Assembly (NCBI GenBank): GCA_037074765.1
Contig: JBAMDO010000077.1
Location: 168,077-232,076, forward strand
Reading direction: 5' to 3'
DNA from: Mansonella perstans
Taxonomy: Eukaryota; Nematoda; Chromadorea; Rhabditida; Onchocercidae
DNA length: 64,000 nucleotides
The translations under genes were made by a program, and so were the position numbers. Under the pieces are notes generated by a model. That model was not told the origin of the DNA and did no database searches. It saw only the letters and a program-made list of their open reading frames with translations. Shown here piece after piece: positions 13,671 through 27,269 of this stretch (its first letter is position 1; each line of letters opens with the position of its first letter).

Positions 13671-13962
13671 TTATTCACCTCGATGTTCAGAAATTACATG
13701 TTATTCTCACCTCGGTGTTTAGGAATTACATGTTATTCTCACCTCGGTGTTTAGGAATTACATGTTATTCTCATCTTGATGTTCAAAAATTACGTGTTAT
13801 TCTCACCTCAGTGTTCAGGAATTACATGTTATTCTCACCTCGGTATTCAGGAATTACAAGTTATTCTCACCTCGGTGTTTAGGAATTACATGTTATTCTC
13901 ATCTTGGTGTTCAAAAATTACATGTTATTCACACCTCAGTGTTCAGAAATTACATGTTATTC
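13671..13962. repeat. Minisatellite, 32-bp unit, about nine copies
   Basis: The marker TTATTC recurs at 13701, 13733, 13765, 13797, 13829, 13861, 13893, 13925 and 13957, exactly 32 bp apart. A first copy at 13671 is two bases short. Units differ by substitutions only. Units at 13733/13765/13797 resemble those at 13861/13893/13925, giving a 128-bp higher-order period. Because 32 is not a multiple of three, the long open frames over it (13649-13882, 13776-13979) are by-products of repetition, not genes. Confidence 0.95.
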
Positions 13963-16900
13963 ATCAATTTATTCATTAGTCTGTGGCATTCTTTAGATAG
14001 AATTGTTCAGTTTATAACAATTTATTACGGTATTTTTATAGTCGTAATGTTTATGATGATATCGTAAATTAATAGAGTTGGTCATTAAATTAAAAGTGTT
14101 ATAAGCACTTTGTTTTCGTAGTTTAATATTGTTTGAAAGTAATAATATGGCATTATTTGTTATTTGATGCTATTAACATACGAACGTTTTGCAATTTTTC
14201 TTTTTAGTTCATCAAATTGTGTGATATTTATATGCATTTTTTATTCCTAAACCTCCCGGTTTTTTCTGTTCTTTGTGTTTGTCCGATTAGATGGTTTTAT
14301 TACTTAGGTAATTATGTGTTCAGAATACGCCGATCAAACCGGTGTATGATTTTGTCAACTTACTTTTGTGTCGGTTTCAGTTCAACTTTAAAACGGTTCT
14401 CGTTCGTATCGAATTTGGATACGTGTCGCAAGGAACGCTCTGTGTAATGGTAGTTGTCATTTACTCGCTGCAAAGGGTTTTCAGGTATTATTTGCCGTAT
14501 TTATCTTTTCCGTTTCATTATTAAAAATCATTATACTGTAATTATAAAATTAAAAAATGTTGTGTTAACTAATTTCTTTGGTGGTTTTGGTTTTTGGGAA
14601 TACATGAATAGTGTCTGTGTTACATTTGTTACATTCCTGAAGGGCACGTAATACTTGAGATTTGTATTTGTGTTTCAGCATCAATTTGGAGAAAATGAAA
14701 TAGATTAAAGTTGGGTGAAGATAATTTAGCAGATGATTTTATCTCAGTCTTACAAATTGCAAAAAAAGTATTGGTAAAATGAAACTAGCAATGAGTAAAT
14801 GTAAAAGTTTTTTTAAATACTTTTTATTTTGATAAGTGGTGTTTTGTTAAATAGATGGCATATCTTAATTTTTGTTATTTTTTCAAATTCATTCGTGGTT
14901 AATAATTTTTGAAAAATGTATTTTGTCGCAGAACTTTTGAAAAGAATAGAGACGAAAGATTTCTACAAATTATTAGTATTTTTCAATATACTGCTTCTTG
15001 ATGATATGTACTTTATGCTTAGGAATATTACTTTATGAGACTCTATTTCATTTTGGAGAAAAGAGAGCGAAATGCTTACTCAAAGGGCAGATGTGGATCC
15101 TTGTATTCTATTTGTTTAGCCGTATTAAGTAAGCTAGGTACCGTAAACTTATTAAGCTAGGCACTTGAAAATCGGTAGGTAAATTGCCATCTGTCTAAGA
15201 AGGGATGTTGCACTTGTTATTATGCATTTACTGATTGCAATTGATCTGTGTAATTCTCCGTAAACTTATCACGGAAATATTTTTAATATTGTTGCATTAC
15301 GAAGAATCAAAGGAAGTAAAATTTCTTGCTGACTCTCAAGATTATGAGTCTTTTTCATTTCTTTTTTGCTCTATAATTATTCGCAAATGCAAGAGGTGCT
15401 AGTTATTCTCATTGCCTTAGTAGTCACGAAATATTTGAGAGAAATAGATCATTGCTCTGTTCCTGACATTCTCATTAGCGTGTTTTATGTGACGGGAAAG
15501 AACATTCAAAATAGTGTTTACTTGATCCATTTCTTACGAAACTGACTAAAGTCGTATTGTATATCAACTAGCAGTAGTTTTTTGCTGGTCGATTGACTTC
15601 TTTGATTTATGCAAAATTGTATTTCTTTATGGAAAAAAAAATTTTGATTTATGAAACGAAGGTAGTTGTCGAATGATTAAAATCATTGCAACACTTATCA
15701 CAAAAAATAGAAAAAACAAACTTGAGGATTTAATTTGAGCAAATTTCTTTTCTTTCTAGGCACGCAGACAAATCTATCGTTACTATATCGGTCTAATATA
15801 TTTAGCATTTAAGTTGGCTTTATGAGTCTGTTTCCCAATTAGTCGATTATCTGTTTCGGTTTCAGATTAGGCATGATTTATTGAATTTCCAAACTTTACT
15901 GTAGAGTATATAATAAAGTATGAATACTTGATCTACTTACCAAAACTTTTTCTAAGTGTATACATAAATAAACGAAATGCTTTAATTAATGTAGACCAAT
16001 AATACTTCTCTTCCACTGCTTGGCTTCCTCCAATGCTATATAGCAAGAAACATCGTATCAATAAGTTTTGCTTCTGCAAACATTATTTCAAAAATTAAAA
16101 AATTTCTTGATGTCTTACATTTTGCTGTGGTCTAGTATGTCTCATTTAGCTGGAATGATGATATAATTAAAACAGTTCTTTAGACTAGACTAAGAGATTC
16201 ATATGGTATTCATGAAATTGATACTCATGAACTTTTCAATTAGTTCAACTACCATAAGTGAATGTCTTCTATCCATTAATTTTACAAGGTTGTTAATGTC
16301 TTTATATAGAGTAAAGGACAACAAATTTATACGAAGTTTAGAACTAAGAATTTTAGTCGTTTTGATAGTTTTTCTTCCAATAATGGACTTCCTCCTAACT
16401 TTAAAACGAACGAATAATTAAACCAAGAGAACAGAAAAATTTGCTTGAAAAGAACAAGACAAGCATTTTTCTTTCATCAACAGTTATTCATTTATTTTCC
16501 ATTAATATTCAATTTTTTATTGAAATGGTGAAAGTAATGGTCCTTGTAATGGCTATTGTTTATAGCATTTTAAAGTCGTTTGTTTCGTATATACATGAAC
16601 CGAATGTGTGGCCGAATTCAGTGCACGCAAAAATCGAAATTTTGACGGAAATATTGCTAATGTTCTATAAAAATAAAAAAGTATATATAGTATGGTTTGA
16701 GGAAAATGTCCGCTTCATATTTTTATACAATTTTACTGGAACCATCGCTGGTCATTGAAGTTTTAAATGCTTTGAGTTTTACAAGTCCAGTTGAGTGAAT
16801 GATTTTATCACTCTTTGGATTTGCAATGAATTGCTGCTCTGTAGTTGGAAATTATTCGATCTGGTTCACTTGACCTTCACCTGATGTTCATCTGACTAGA

Positions 16901-19900
16901 TTTTTGATTTAAGACAGAAGGAATCTTTTTAACTGCACTAAAAGACTAAGAACAGTTAAAAGCGCTTTTTAACCCTTTACACAACAAACGCTATTCTTTC
17001 TTTTCTAATTTAAAATTTACAATGATCTGCTGTATTTTCAGTTTTCGTTAACTATGTAAGTCTTCAAATGATATCTTCTTGTGATAGAATTATTATTGAA
17101 ACGTCTGTAATTGCAAAGAGAACACATTACATCGACGTCGAGAGTCTATCAAAGAGTCTAGAAAGTTTAATTCTTTATCTTTTATAATTTGTAGTTTCTG
17201 AACTCTTAGAGTTTACAGTAATATTCAACATGTTTCATTCTCAGACATGACTAGACATCAGCCTCTCCAAAGGAGCTTAAAATGCAAAGTGATTGCTTTC
17301 AGTAGTCTGTTGCATATTTCGCTTGGAACCAATTTGTTAATCAATTTAATTTGAATCCAATATTTGAGGACACTCGGACCTTCAACACAGTAAAAGTTTT
17401 GGAATAAACAGCTTTGTATGCCTACTGATTGATTTTGAACTGCAGCAGCATTAATCCAGTTGTATGTCATTTAAATTCCTAGTTTCATTTGAGTCATTAT
17501 TGAAGGCATTGATGCTGTTTGAAGTATATCTTTTCTAACTTTCATTTAAACTCTAGCTTTTTTTTTTACTTCTTCAATTTTCAGTCCTTCTCGTGATCTC
17601 TTATTCCTTCAAATAGCATCAGAAAAAAACCCAGAAAGTCGAATTTGAATGTTTTTATCATGCACGCAGTTTCTCTTTCTGCCTTTTGCATGGCATCTCG
17701 TTTCTTGAGTAGGTATAGCGACAAATTCTCAAACAGACTGAACGTCATTTGTTCTCTTTTTTGGTGCAAATTGAAAAGTATGAAAAACATGTAACTGAAG
17801 TAAACTGTATTTGTTTCACTCAGCGCTACCAATTTAATCATTTTTGCTTATTTTACTTTGATATTTGATATTAAGTGTGGCGAAAGCTATTGCAGTTTAT
17901 CGTCATTATAGTTACAACTGATTTGCATCACTTCATTAGAATCCATTTAAACTTAATGGTCTGTTTTCACCGCAATAGTTGGATCTATTAGTAATAATGC
18001 TGTTTTTTCAGCCTAAACGTAGAAGTTGGAGAATATTGTCGAGCACAGCACCATTGAATTGTGTCTTTGTGTTCTTTACAGTCAGCGAAACTAGCTACGG
18101 TGAAGGTTTTACTACTTGTGGTGGTGCAGCAACTAAGCTATAACGAAGCAGCTTTATTATTGCAAAGAATTATTCTCAACGCACGATTTTTTCATTTGTT
18201 GCTGAGGTCAGTTTTTTCATTTAAAAAATTTTTTTGTACTCAGATTTCAATTTTGCATCGCTTATAAAAAACTACCTGTAGTGAAATGGCAAAAGCTTTA
18301 TAGTGTTTTAAACCATATTTGATAGATAGGATTATCAGAATTCTTTGGAATACATCTCGTAAAAATATACTGCACATACTGCACTTCAGACATGGATAAC
18401 TGTGTACCTTCTTTCGAAAAGTTTAGTGTATCTGACAAAATTACTTATCTGTTCGTGATTTTGGGTTTAGTTGTGGGTAGCATTTCGATTTTTGTTTTAC
18501 GTCTAATTGATGAAAGCTTGACTATTTCTCTTCATTGCATTAATTATGTTATTAATTTATTTTGGACAAAAAAAAAAAAAAAAATAAAACAGTCCCAACT
18601 GTTATAATGCACTTCTCCCTACGTAGCAGTGAATGTCAATAAAAAGCAGTCAATAAAAATATCATTTTTCCTCCTCTTTTTTTTTTCCCATTTCTCATGT
18701 ACACTTTACGTATTAATTTGTAAAATTAAATTCATTGTAATGGATGAGTCAATCGGAAATGATTTTTTTTTAACTTTTTCTTGACTGATAGCTATTTTGA
18801 TTCTTTCCTTTTTCAATCCACATTTTCATTTTGTCGAAAAGCGAATTGATATACTTGAGGAATGAGTTTCAGTAAGTTTAAAAACGATACTTTCATAAAA
18901 AATTATACAAATTAAAGTTTCTGATGAGGCACACATTATGAACTACTTATTCAACGGACCATTAAAGGCTTGATTTATTCAGTTGAACTTTAATGATTTT
19001 ATGCGGGTATTCTTATATTGCTTACTTATCTTTTCATTCATTCTCCATGTGGTATTGTTATTTGAATCGAAAATTTTTAATTCCTTTTTCCGGTCTTTCT
19101 GATACTTACCTTGGGAAGTCAAGAATATTGGATTATATTCGCATAGATATCGGAAGCAAAACGAGCAAGAACTTTGTTCTGTTTAAAAAATATTTAAGTT
19201 TTTTAGTTCTTCAGTAATCTTTATGATTTTTTCATGTCTCCACCACTAAAACTCATAATGAATTTTTACGCGGAAAATTTTACATTAAAATATGTATTCA
19301 GTTTTTTTGATGTAATTTTGATGTTATTCTCATAGCTTCATATGAAAATTTCCAAAGTGGTTATCACTTCAAACAATACTTCTGATTTTGCTTGTCTCAT
19401 GCCCCCTAGTTAAGTATATCGAAGTCACATGGAAATGACATTTCTTAGCAGCTGAACGAAACTGATACTCTGTTAACATATTTATAAAATTCCAACATAT
19501 TTATAGAATTCTTCGTTTGATTTCGTTTTATTTTTACATTCTTTTATTTCTACATTTTGATTTCGTATATTGTTGTCTTTAACGGTTTCTCTTATCATGT
19601 TACGACCTTGATTATGTTAACTATAAGATTCTACGGGCAATTTTTTCGTTCTTCATCTTTGTTGTTATTGTTATCAGCGAGGTTATCTCTAATATCTCTA
19701 ATAAGAAAACTTGTAAGAAAATTATGAGAATGCAGTTAATAAAGGTAAGAGCATACTGAACAAGGTACCAGTGTGGTATGAAATTTTAAGCAGAAGAATT
19801 TTCATGAAAACAAGAATTGAATTTACGTAGCAATTGCGGAATCCAACGATGAGGCTTGTTTCTTTTTGTCACTGCAAAATATTTTGCTATATTTATAATC

Positions 19901-20887
19901 AAATCCTGATGATTATTTTTGAGATGTTTTTGATAAAGATTCGCCTTTTTATGCATTGCTAACATCCATCATTAAAATTGGCTACGAAGCGTAAAATCTA
20001 TCTTGTGCAGTTCGTACTTAACTTTTTCTTTAATGCTACGGTCATTTATCATTTTATTGTTGCGCTTGATCCTTACATATGTTTTAACATATCAAATAAC
20101 TGAACGTTGTACTTTCTGTTTTCTATCATAGTAAATAAAAGGCCTTAGTTCATTTTGTGAAGTATTATCGCTGTCCTTGTTCTCTATCTTCAAATACTTC
20201 GAAGTCACTCAATTCCTTTTCTCTAGTCCCCTAAAATTTGCAAAATTTGACTCATGTCAACCAGAAGCTAGTGTCCAAAATTTGACTCATGACTCATGTC
20301 AACGAGAAGCTATAGCAATTTAATCAGAAACTTCTGACATTTCAAACTGAAATTTTAGATAACAGATAGTTTACAACAAGTGCAAACATTATCTTCTATG
20401 TCAGATATAAATGATGTATAGACAGCAATCTATGAAAAACAACTTCATCTATTTAATTAACTGAACATTAAATGGATCTTTGAAATATTGACAAAAATTA
20501 AATCGAATTTCTCTGGAATAAAAAATATCTTTTATATTAATAATAAGAATCCATTATCGAAATAGAACATGAGCGGGAATCATTTTAAGTATGAGCAACT
20601 CAATTTAATTAGTTTTAATTAAATGTTGCAAAAGATAGCTATTGCTACAATGCATGCGTTGGAATTTCTTCTATATTGTTGAAACTTTACAACAATTGAT
20701 ACAATACAATTGGTGTATAAATGATTTAATAATGTCTTATATAGATTAATCATATGATACTCTTCTGCTAATCGATTACTCTTCTTTTAACTAATATAAA
20801 TTGAAAGCATTTTACTGCTTTAGTTTTAAGTGCAGCTGTAGTTTAAATGACGAATGAAGGGGTATTGATGAGCAGTTAAAATATACT

Positions 20888-20911
20888 AAAAAAAAAAAAA
20901 AAAAAAAAAAG
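20888..20911. repeat. Poly(A) run of about 24 nt
   Basis: Uninterrupted A tract, followed by a T tract about 20 bases later. No retrotransposon-like coding sequence precedes it, so there is no support for a retro-inserted copy. Confidence 0.9.
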
Positions 20912-21229
20912 TGATTATAATCATTAATTTTTTTTTTTTAATGCTATTAAATAATATTTAAATTCATAATTATTATTGCATTTTAAATAAATGACCAATA
21001 AACATGATGAGAAATGAATGAGAAAGTATCAAAATCCTAAAGGTCGGTCTTTCTCTTGACTCTTAATCAAGGTCAACATTAATTATTAATTATCCCATTC
21101 TCTTTCTTCTTACTCTTTTCACATCTCTAACATTTTTCAACATCACCAATCATTATCATCATTACTCTCTTTCTTTCTTCTTTCAAATTCGTAACATAAG
21201 AATGGTACTGCTCTACAAATTACACACCA

Positions 21230-21278
21230 ATAGAAGAAGAAGAAGAAGAAGAATGGATGGATGGATGGATGGATAGAT
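21230..21278. repeat. Compound microsatellite (AGA)n-(TGGA)n
   Basis: About seven AGA triplets run directly into about five TGGA tetranucleotides, then a TAGA variant. Non-coding. Confidence 0.9.
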
Positions 21279-22235
21279 GAATTGTCACATGTGTTTTGTT
21301 CGGATATTTAATTTTATTTATCCTTTTTCAATCCGTGCTATGTATAATTTTACGTGATATCATAATTTAAAAATGTTCACATATGTGAGAAACTAAACTC
21401 TGTTATTTAAATAATTAATTTAAGAATGTGCACACTTAAAATTTATTTCCTATTTTTAAAATTTTTTTTGACCCATAATAAGAGGGAAAGCATAGATATA
21501 GAGAAGAGAAGAGGAAATGATGATTGATGCTTATATATGGTTATTGTTTAATATTCATTGTTTTCATTGGTATCATCTGAGAAAAAAAAAAGCACTGCAT
21601 ATAATATATATACATATTCATATATCATTTCTGATTTTTTTTTAAAAATGAAATTTATTTTTTATTTTAACAAAATAGATTGTTTAAATGTTAAAATATT
21701 TAAATGTTAAAAATATTTAACTATTTTGATAACTTATTGTTATTGTTAACAAAAATTATTTTAATACTATTAAATTGTAAAAAATTTTAAATTAGCATTA
21801 TAATTGGAAGTATTGTTATTTTTAATATTTGATATTACAACAATAAGTTTTTATTGATAATTTTTTTTTTTTTTTTTAACAATAACATGTATTATATAAT
21901 TTTTTAATGTGATATTTCAATTTTAAATAATTAAATAATAATTATTATTTTTATGTGTGCAATTTATAATTTTCATCTATTAAATGACATCAAAAATTCT
22001 TTCATCTTTTATCTATTATGTTATTCTTATATTCTTTAGTCTTTGCAGCAGTAGCAGTAGCAGTAAGCAGTAAGCTATCATCAGATAATGATGCACAATC
22101 TTATTTGAGATGCACGTTTTCTTATGATAAATTCGTTGATCATTAAACCTATATTAGTTCTAATGCAACTTTATTTTCAGATATATTGGTGCAATCATTT
22201 ATTTATTTGATAGCTGTGTGACAACGAAAATAAGG

Positions 22236-22262
22236 TGCATTATTATTATTATTATTATTAAA
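22236..22262. repeat. (ATT)n microsatellite
   Basis: About eight ATT units, some 360 bp upstream of the prl-1 start codon. An open frame passes through it (22218-22433) but is low-complexity and not credible as protein. Confidence 0.85.
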
Positions 22263-22619
22263 AGAAGCAAAATTAAACAGATTAGATATTTGCTAGATAT
22301 TCTAATTCAAGAGAAAATCTCGGGAAGAAAGAAAAAAAAAATATTTCCTGAAAAAAAAAAAATAATTTTTGAAAGGTCATCTTTCTTCAATGTTAATCTT
22401 TTGATTACATTAATTACGTTAATTACGTGTTAAAATATTTGATCATATCCATATTACCTCTTAATTACTTACTATTACATTTCATCCAACATTATTTATG
22501 ACTATTGTTATCCGTTATTATTTATGATTCATAAACTAAATTGCTTTACAGTTTTAGTTTGGAAGAGGAAAGACGCACATACTTTTCATGTAATAGCAAT
22601 TTGGTATTTATTGTAAATT

Positions 22620-24172
22620 ATGACAGCAGGAGAAAGAAGAATGGAATCATCAATTACTAGACTACCAACTCCAGCATATTTTAAGCCAGCACCAAGTGAA
22701 ATTCAATATGGCAGGATGAGGTTTTTAATCACTGATCGACCATCTGATTTAACAATCAACACTTACATTGAAGTTATTCTTTTTCTAAATATTTTAAATA
22801 TTAAAAAGAGCTATTAAAATTATAAGCTATTATTATTTTCCTTTTCATTTATCTATTTTGATCAAATAGTAATCACTATTTTATCTTGCTCATATTATAT
22901 TGATCATAAATGCAATAATTTATGATTTACTTTATCATATAATTTAATTTTAAGCGAAAAGATGGATTGATACTTCTTACTTGTAAGTTTCATTTCCATA
23001 AGTAAAAGATAAATTAGAAATCCAAAGAAAGATCTTGGAATGTTTGAATTAAACGTTTATTTAACTGCTAAAATTTCAGGAACTTGAAAAGCATAATGCT
23101 CGAGCAGTAGTTAGAGTATGTGAACCAACGTACGCAACAACACCATTGACCGTTAATGGTATTGATGTATTGGATTGGGAATTCGATGATGGTAGTGGAC
23201 CACCTCCCGAGGTTGATTTTTTATTTTTATTTTAAAGGAAAAGATTAATTTGATCATTTATTTCCATTCGTGAATATAATTTGATCATCTTGGATTTGTT
23301 GTAACCTTACGGAACTGACTCTGCTTATGGTAAGTTTAGACTTCTTTAGGTGGTTAATATTTGAACTTAATTTACGATAAAGTCATTCTGATTATCTCTT
23401 CACTTATGTCAGACAATTGGTGATTCGATGCTCATAGTTGATGCTCACAGTGTTATCAGATCATTCCTATAATTACAGTGAACTCATTACATCGCATATT
23501 TGAACTTATTGACGAATCAAAGACGGTAGTTCAATGAAAGGACGAATCAAAGATGGTAGTTCAATGAAAGTGTTTGTTTTCAGTTGATCACCAAGTGGTT
23601 ATCATTAACGAAAGAAAGTTTTAAATTGTATCCAAATCAGTGCATTGCTGTACACTGTGTAGCGGGATTGGGTCGAGCTCCAGTACTTGTAGCTATCGCG
23701 CTCATGGAGGCTGGCATGAAATACGAAGAAGCTGTTGATCTCATCAGGCGGTATTTTGTTCTTTTCCTGTCATAGTTTAGTAAATATGAAATGAAACATG
23801 CACAAAGTTGCTATTCATCAAAAGGGAAGACTTGACAAAAAGGACTTTTCGTCCTTTATACTGCAACTTTCTAAGCCATGTTTTACAGATTGCTAGTGTT
23901 TTTGAAGCTATAAATTTCGTTCATAGTGAAACTTTAACTTTCTTGAATTCTTGAGAGTTTTTGAAAGGGAAAAGAAATGAAAGTGGAGCATTCGGTATCC
24001 TAGATCATGAACGATGCTGTAGTAAATATAAAGAAAATGCTATTTTAGACATCGCCGAGGTGCTCTTAATCAGAAACAGTTAACTTTTCTTCAAAAATAT
24101 AAACCAACAGGGCAGTTACGGAAATTGCGATACAGCGTGGAGGGAAAGTCGGCAAGATGTTCTCTGATGTAG
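22620..24172 (+). CDS. prl-1: PRL/PTP4A-type protein tyrosine phosphatase, four exons, CaaX-terminated
   Basis: Small membrane-attached dual-specificity-fold phosphatase; in animals PRLs act at the plasma membrane and endosomes and bind CNNM magnesium transporters. Exons 22620-22772, 23080-23211, 23584-23750 and 24049-24172 total 576 nt (191 aa), all in phase. Catalytic signature [10 protein letters not shown] has Cys120 and Arg126. Cys65 (VRVCEPTY) matches the redox partner Cys49 of human PRL. The acid loop reads WEFDDG (84-89) with Asp87/Asp88, where human PRLs have WPFDDG, so Glu85 replaces the usual Pro. The C-terminus is basic and ends CSLM, a CaaX box expected to be farnesylated. The N-terminus is about 16 residues longer than human PRL; the ATG at 22620 is in frame, and a second Met (residue 8) could also start translation. 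A 30-bp duplication lies just before the exon 3 acceptor. It converges with thoc-7. Confidence 0.95.
23511..23570. repeat. 30-bp tandem duplication in prl-1 intron 2
   Basis: Copies 23511-23540 and 23541-23570 differ at one base (GACGG vs GATGG). The second copy ends 13 nt before the exon 3 splice junction, so it forms the branch-point region of this intron. Confidence 0.9.
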
Positions 24173-24953
24173 ATTATCATATATGTAATGTAATGTGTCT
24201 TATTCTATTCTAATACATTGTTTCACCTCATTTCTACGTTTCAAACCAAATTCTAGTCTTTGAAAGCCATATTGGAGGGATGATTTGAGGATAAGAATTT
24301 CGATATATAGTCGGGAAAAAAAAATCACTCTGAATGGTTTTATCTAGTGTTTTCAATACACTATGAAAATTTTAGGTAAAAGAGAGTTCCGAAGAAAATG
24401 AAGTATTCCATCATGTGTAAAAAATTAACATTGACCACTAATAATCGCTGTTTTTTCTCTAGTAAATGCTCAAAAAATCAAAAGTTTCCTACGAAAATAC
24501 ACTTTGTTGATGCCATCATTTTTATGTGCGGTTACTTGTTAACTTTTTTCCCTCGATGTTTTCACTGCGACGGGCAGTGAGAGCAAAAGTTTCCCAGTAT
24601 TTTATGCATGGACCTGTCAGAATATATTCCTCGCATAAAATTTTTGCCTTCATTTGTAAAATTTCTGAATGCCTTTATTTCCTGAAAAGTCAAAAAACTT
24701 TCCCTTTACTGATTCCGACCCATCCATGTGGGGATGTTTGTGTTTATCATTGCTATATTGTTGCAAAATAAATTTCTTCAAAAATCATTTCAAAATCTCT
24801 CTGTTATATTTACACGACGTGTGACAAGCTCTTTTTTTGAACATCACTATAAGACTGAATGAGTCAATAAGAGCGTAAAAAACATAAACATCACGCATAA
24901 AATACATAAATAAAATACGAAATACCCGTATGAAACAATGTAAAACAGATCAA

Positions 24954-27269
24954 TCAAGCTTTCTCTTTCTTGGTTTCCGTACTTGTAGCGTCCAAGGGCT
25001 CATCGTTCATCATTTCTTCGTTCTCTTCATCTGCAATTAGATGTGCATGTGAACGTTTCGATAAAATATAAACGAAAAAATAGGATTCAATTAACATTAG
25101 AAAAGCATGAATTGGAAGCATACCTTTCAAGAATCTACAGAAGTTTGCCAATATGATATTCAGAGCATGTAGATGATTACGCCGATCCGCTAGCTGAAAA
25201 TTGCTTGATGTGACAAATTATCAAAGAATGGCATCTCTACCATGTCATTCAAAAGATTACTGTGTTGAAATATGCAACGACATGGAATTCGTCTATCACA
25301 TATCAATATTGCTTCGTAAACTAATAATCCATTCATATAAAAATACTGGATTTCCCGCACAGTTGAAAAATTACACTAATGCAATGAACAAGAACGAAAT
25401 ATTAATGCTTGTGGAAATGGAACTTTGCAGCTTGATATTGCCAACATATTTCTAAAGGTTACCTGATAACATTTGATAAAAAATCAACAACAAACCTTAG
25501 CTTCTAAATTCCGTTGCTTCTCATGAAGTTCTTCAAGTTCTTTCTTGATTATCTCCAGTTTCCTGCATTTTCAGTAAGTATTAGAGAAACAATCATTTGA
25601 AGTATTCATTAGCTGCTTGAAAAAGATCACTCAGGATGAAGACAAGATCACTCTATTGCTCAATTCTATCACAAATTTAAAAGAGCTATCAAATTTGCAG
25701 TTCACTTCTTAATATTTTATTGTGCAGAACCATCTTACACACGTAAAAACTTTTGGATTAAAAAACTTTCACTTACTAAAGTTAATCATTAATTTTAGTC
25801 AAGTCTGCAAAAGCTGGCATTTGATGTGGAAATGAAAACTGAAAAAATTTTGCTCAACAAGCGTAATGCATGAATGCCATCGTCAATTATGAAGTGGCTT
25901 TGTACTGTGCTGCGTTAAAAAAAATAAATGGTTTCGGCGAAATACTCCGAAAGCACAGCGGTGATTGACATTTTGCATTTGAATGCGGAACTAAACTTCC
26001 AGAATACGGATGAGCTCTCAAATTCGCAGAAAAAAGTGAACTACTTCTAAGTTAACACCATAGTATAAAATTGACACTTTTGGGAGTTGCTTGTCAGGGG
26101 ATCAATATTTTTGAAATGTGATGCTACTAAAAGCATTTTTCCTCACAGAAGACAGAAATAAGAAAAAACCTGATGGTTTCTGGTCTAGAAGGCACTTTTT
26201 CAATCATTTTGGCCAATAATTCATATTCTTCTTTATTTTTCCGCATTCCTTTCGCGACAGTTAATTCTTTTTTTGCAGTGGACATTTTTTCATTCGCTTT
26301 TACAATTTCTTGTTCTACAAGAATTTAAAACCTTAAATTAATACATCATACAGCAAACTGAATCTCCGATTTTCCTTTATTATTATATAGCATTAAATAT
26401 GTTTACTTTATGCTGTTGTGTAAAGAATAATAAACAGTGGTGTTGAGATGTTTGATTCCACTTAAATTTATAAAGACAGTGCACAAGCTAAAGATACCAA
26501 TCCCAGTCTACAAGAATAGAGAAAAATATAAATTTGAATTAATAATCATTGGGAGGGAGGAGGGAAGGGGAGGGGGCCGGGTATGACTGATGATTGACTT
26601 TATTTCCTTAATTTCATGAAAGAAAAAAGGATGGTCCTGCATAATGTATGAATGTATGATGATGTGTGGAAAAATATATAATAAATTCGAGAATCTATTA
26701 TGGATGAGTGAAATCATGAATATTGCCACTTCTAATTCACTAGAAAATGTTTGCGCAAGAAAACTTGATATCTCCGGCGACATTTGGTTAGATGGACATT
26801 ATGCACTTCATTTCTCACTGTTGCTATAAACTAGTGAACTTATAGAAATAAAACGGAACTACCTATATGCTTGGTGAGTACAGCGTACTCATTTATTTGC
26901 CGTTCATTCATTTCAGAAATCAGCACCTGTTTCTTCATAGCAGTTTCTGCCGCATCCATTGTTTTCATAATACGTGGTAATAAGCTAAACATAATTATGT
27001 AGTCAAGATTTTATGTTCCACTCTATCGCATCTTTTGGTAATCTTCTGAAGTTTCTGGAATCTTAACAGAACTATCCAAATTACACATAAGAGGCAACAA
27101 AAAAGGTCCCAAAGCGCAAATGAAATAACCTTTGTGACAATTCCCGATCTTTGATAAGTTTCAGCAGTAACGTAAGAATGGTTATGAAACGGCGATCATC
27201 ACCGGCACCATCTCCATCGGCCACCAATTTCCGAATAATGCACTCCTCGTTCATCTTTATAGATCTCAT
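24954..27269 (-). CDS. thoc-7: THO complex subunit 7 (THOC7), six exons
   Basis: Coiled-coil subunit of the nuclear THO/TREX complex that couples transcription to mRNA packaging and export. Exons in transcript order: 27269-27130, 26984-26863, 26314-26170, 25562-25496, 25193-25124, 25030-24954. They total 621 nt (206 aa; human THOC7 is 204) with every junction in phase. The N-terminal hallmark DGDGAGDDRR lies near residues 18-27. The middle has KGMRKNKEEYELLAKMIEKV and RPETIRKLEIIKKELEEL, matching the family's RKN-EYD-LAKVI and RHET regions. A helical segment, LADRRNHLHALNIILANF, is followed by an acidic tail ending KKEKA. The start could instead be the Met at 27254 (MNEECIIRKL), which fits the human length slightly better. 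The gene lies 372 bp downstream of rpl-29 on the same strand, so the two may form an operon. Confidence 0.95.

Larger units (their letters stand above)
13963..22619. other. 8.6 kb with no supportable gene
   Basis: AT-rich throughout with many short open frames (for example 14217-14651, 16203-16758, 17581-17841 minus, 18061-18267, 18993-19217), rich in Phe/Leu/Ile/Lys as expected of random AT-rich DNA. None shows a recognisable domain or a consistent exon chain. Contains long A-runs at about 18569-18584 and 20888-20911, an AGA/GGAT microsatellite near 21.25 kb and an ATT microsatellite near 22.25 kb. The last two kilobases could include prl-1 promoter sequence, but I see no motif I can name. 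Confidence 0.5.

Noticed and set aside
13649..13979. Two overlapping open frames and a CRISPR-like regular repeat
   Set aside because: The frames arise because a 32-bp stop-free unit cycles through all three frames. The repeats are contiguous with no unique spacers, so it is a minisatellite.
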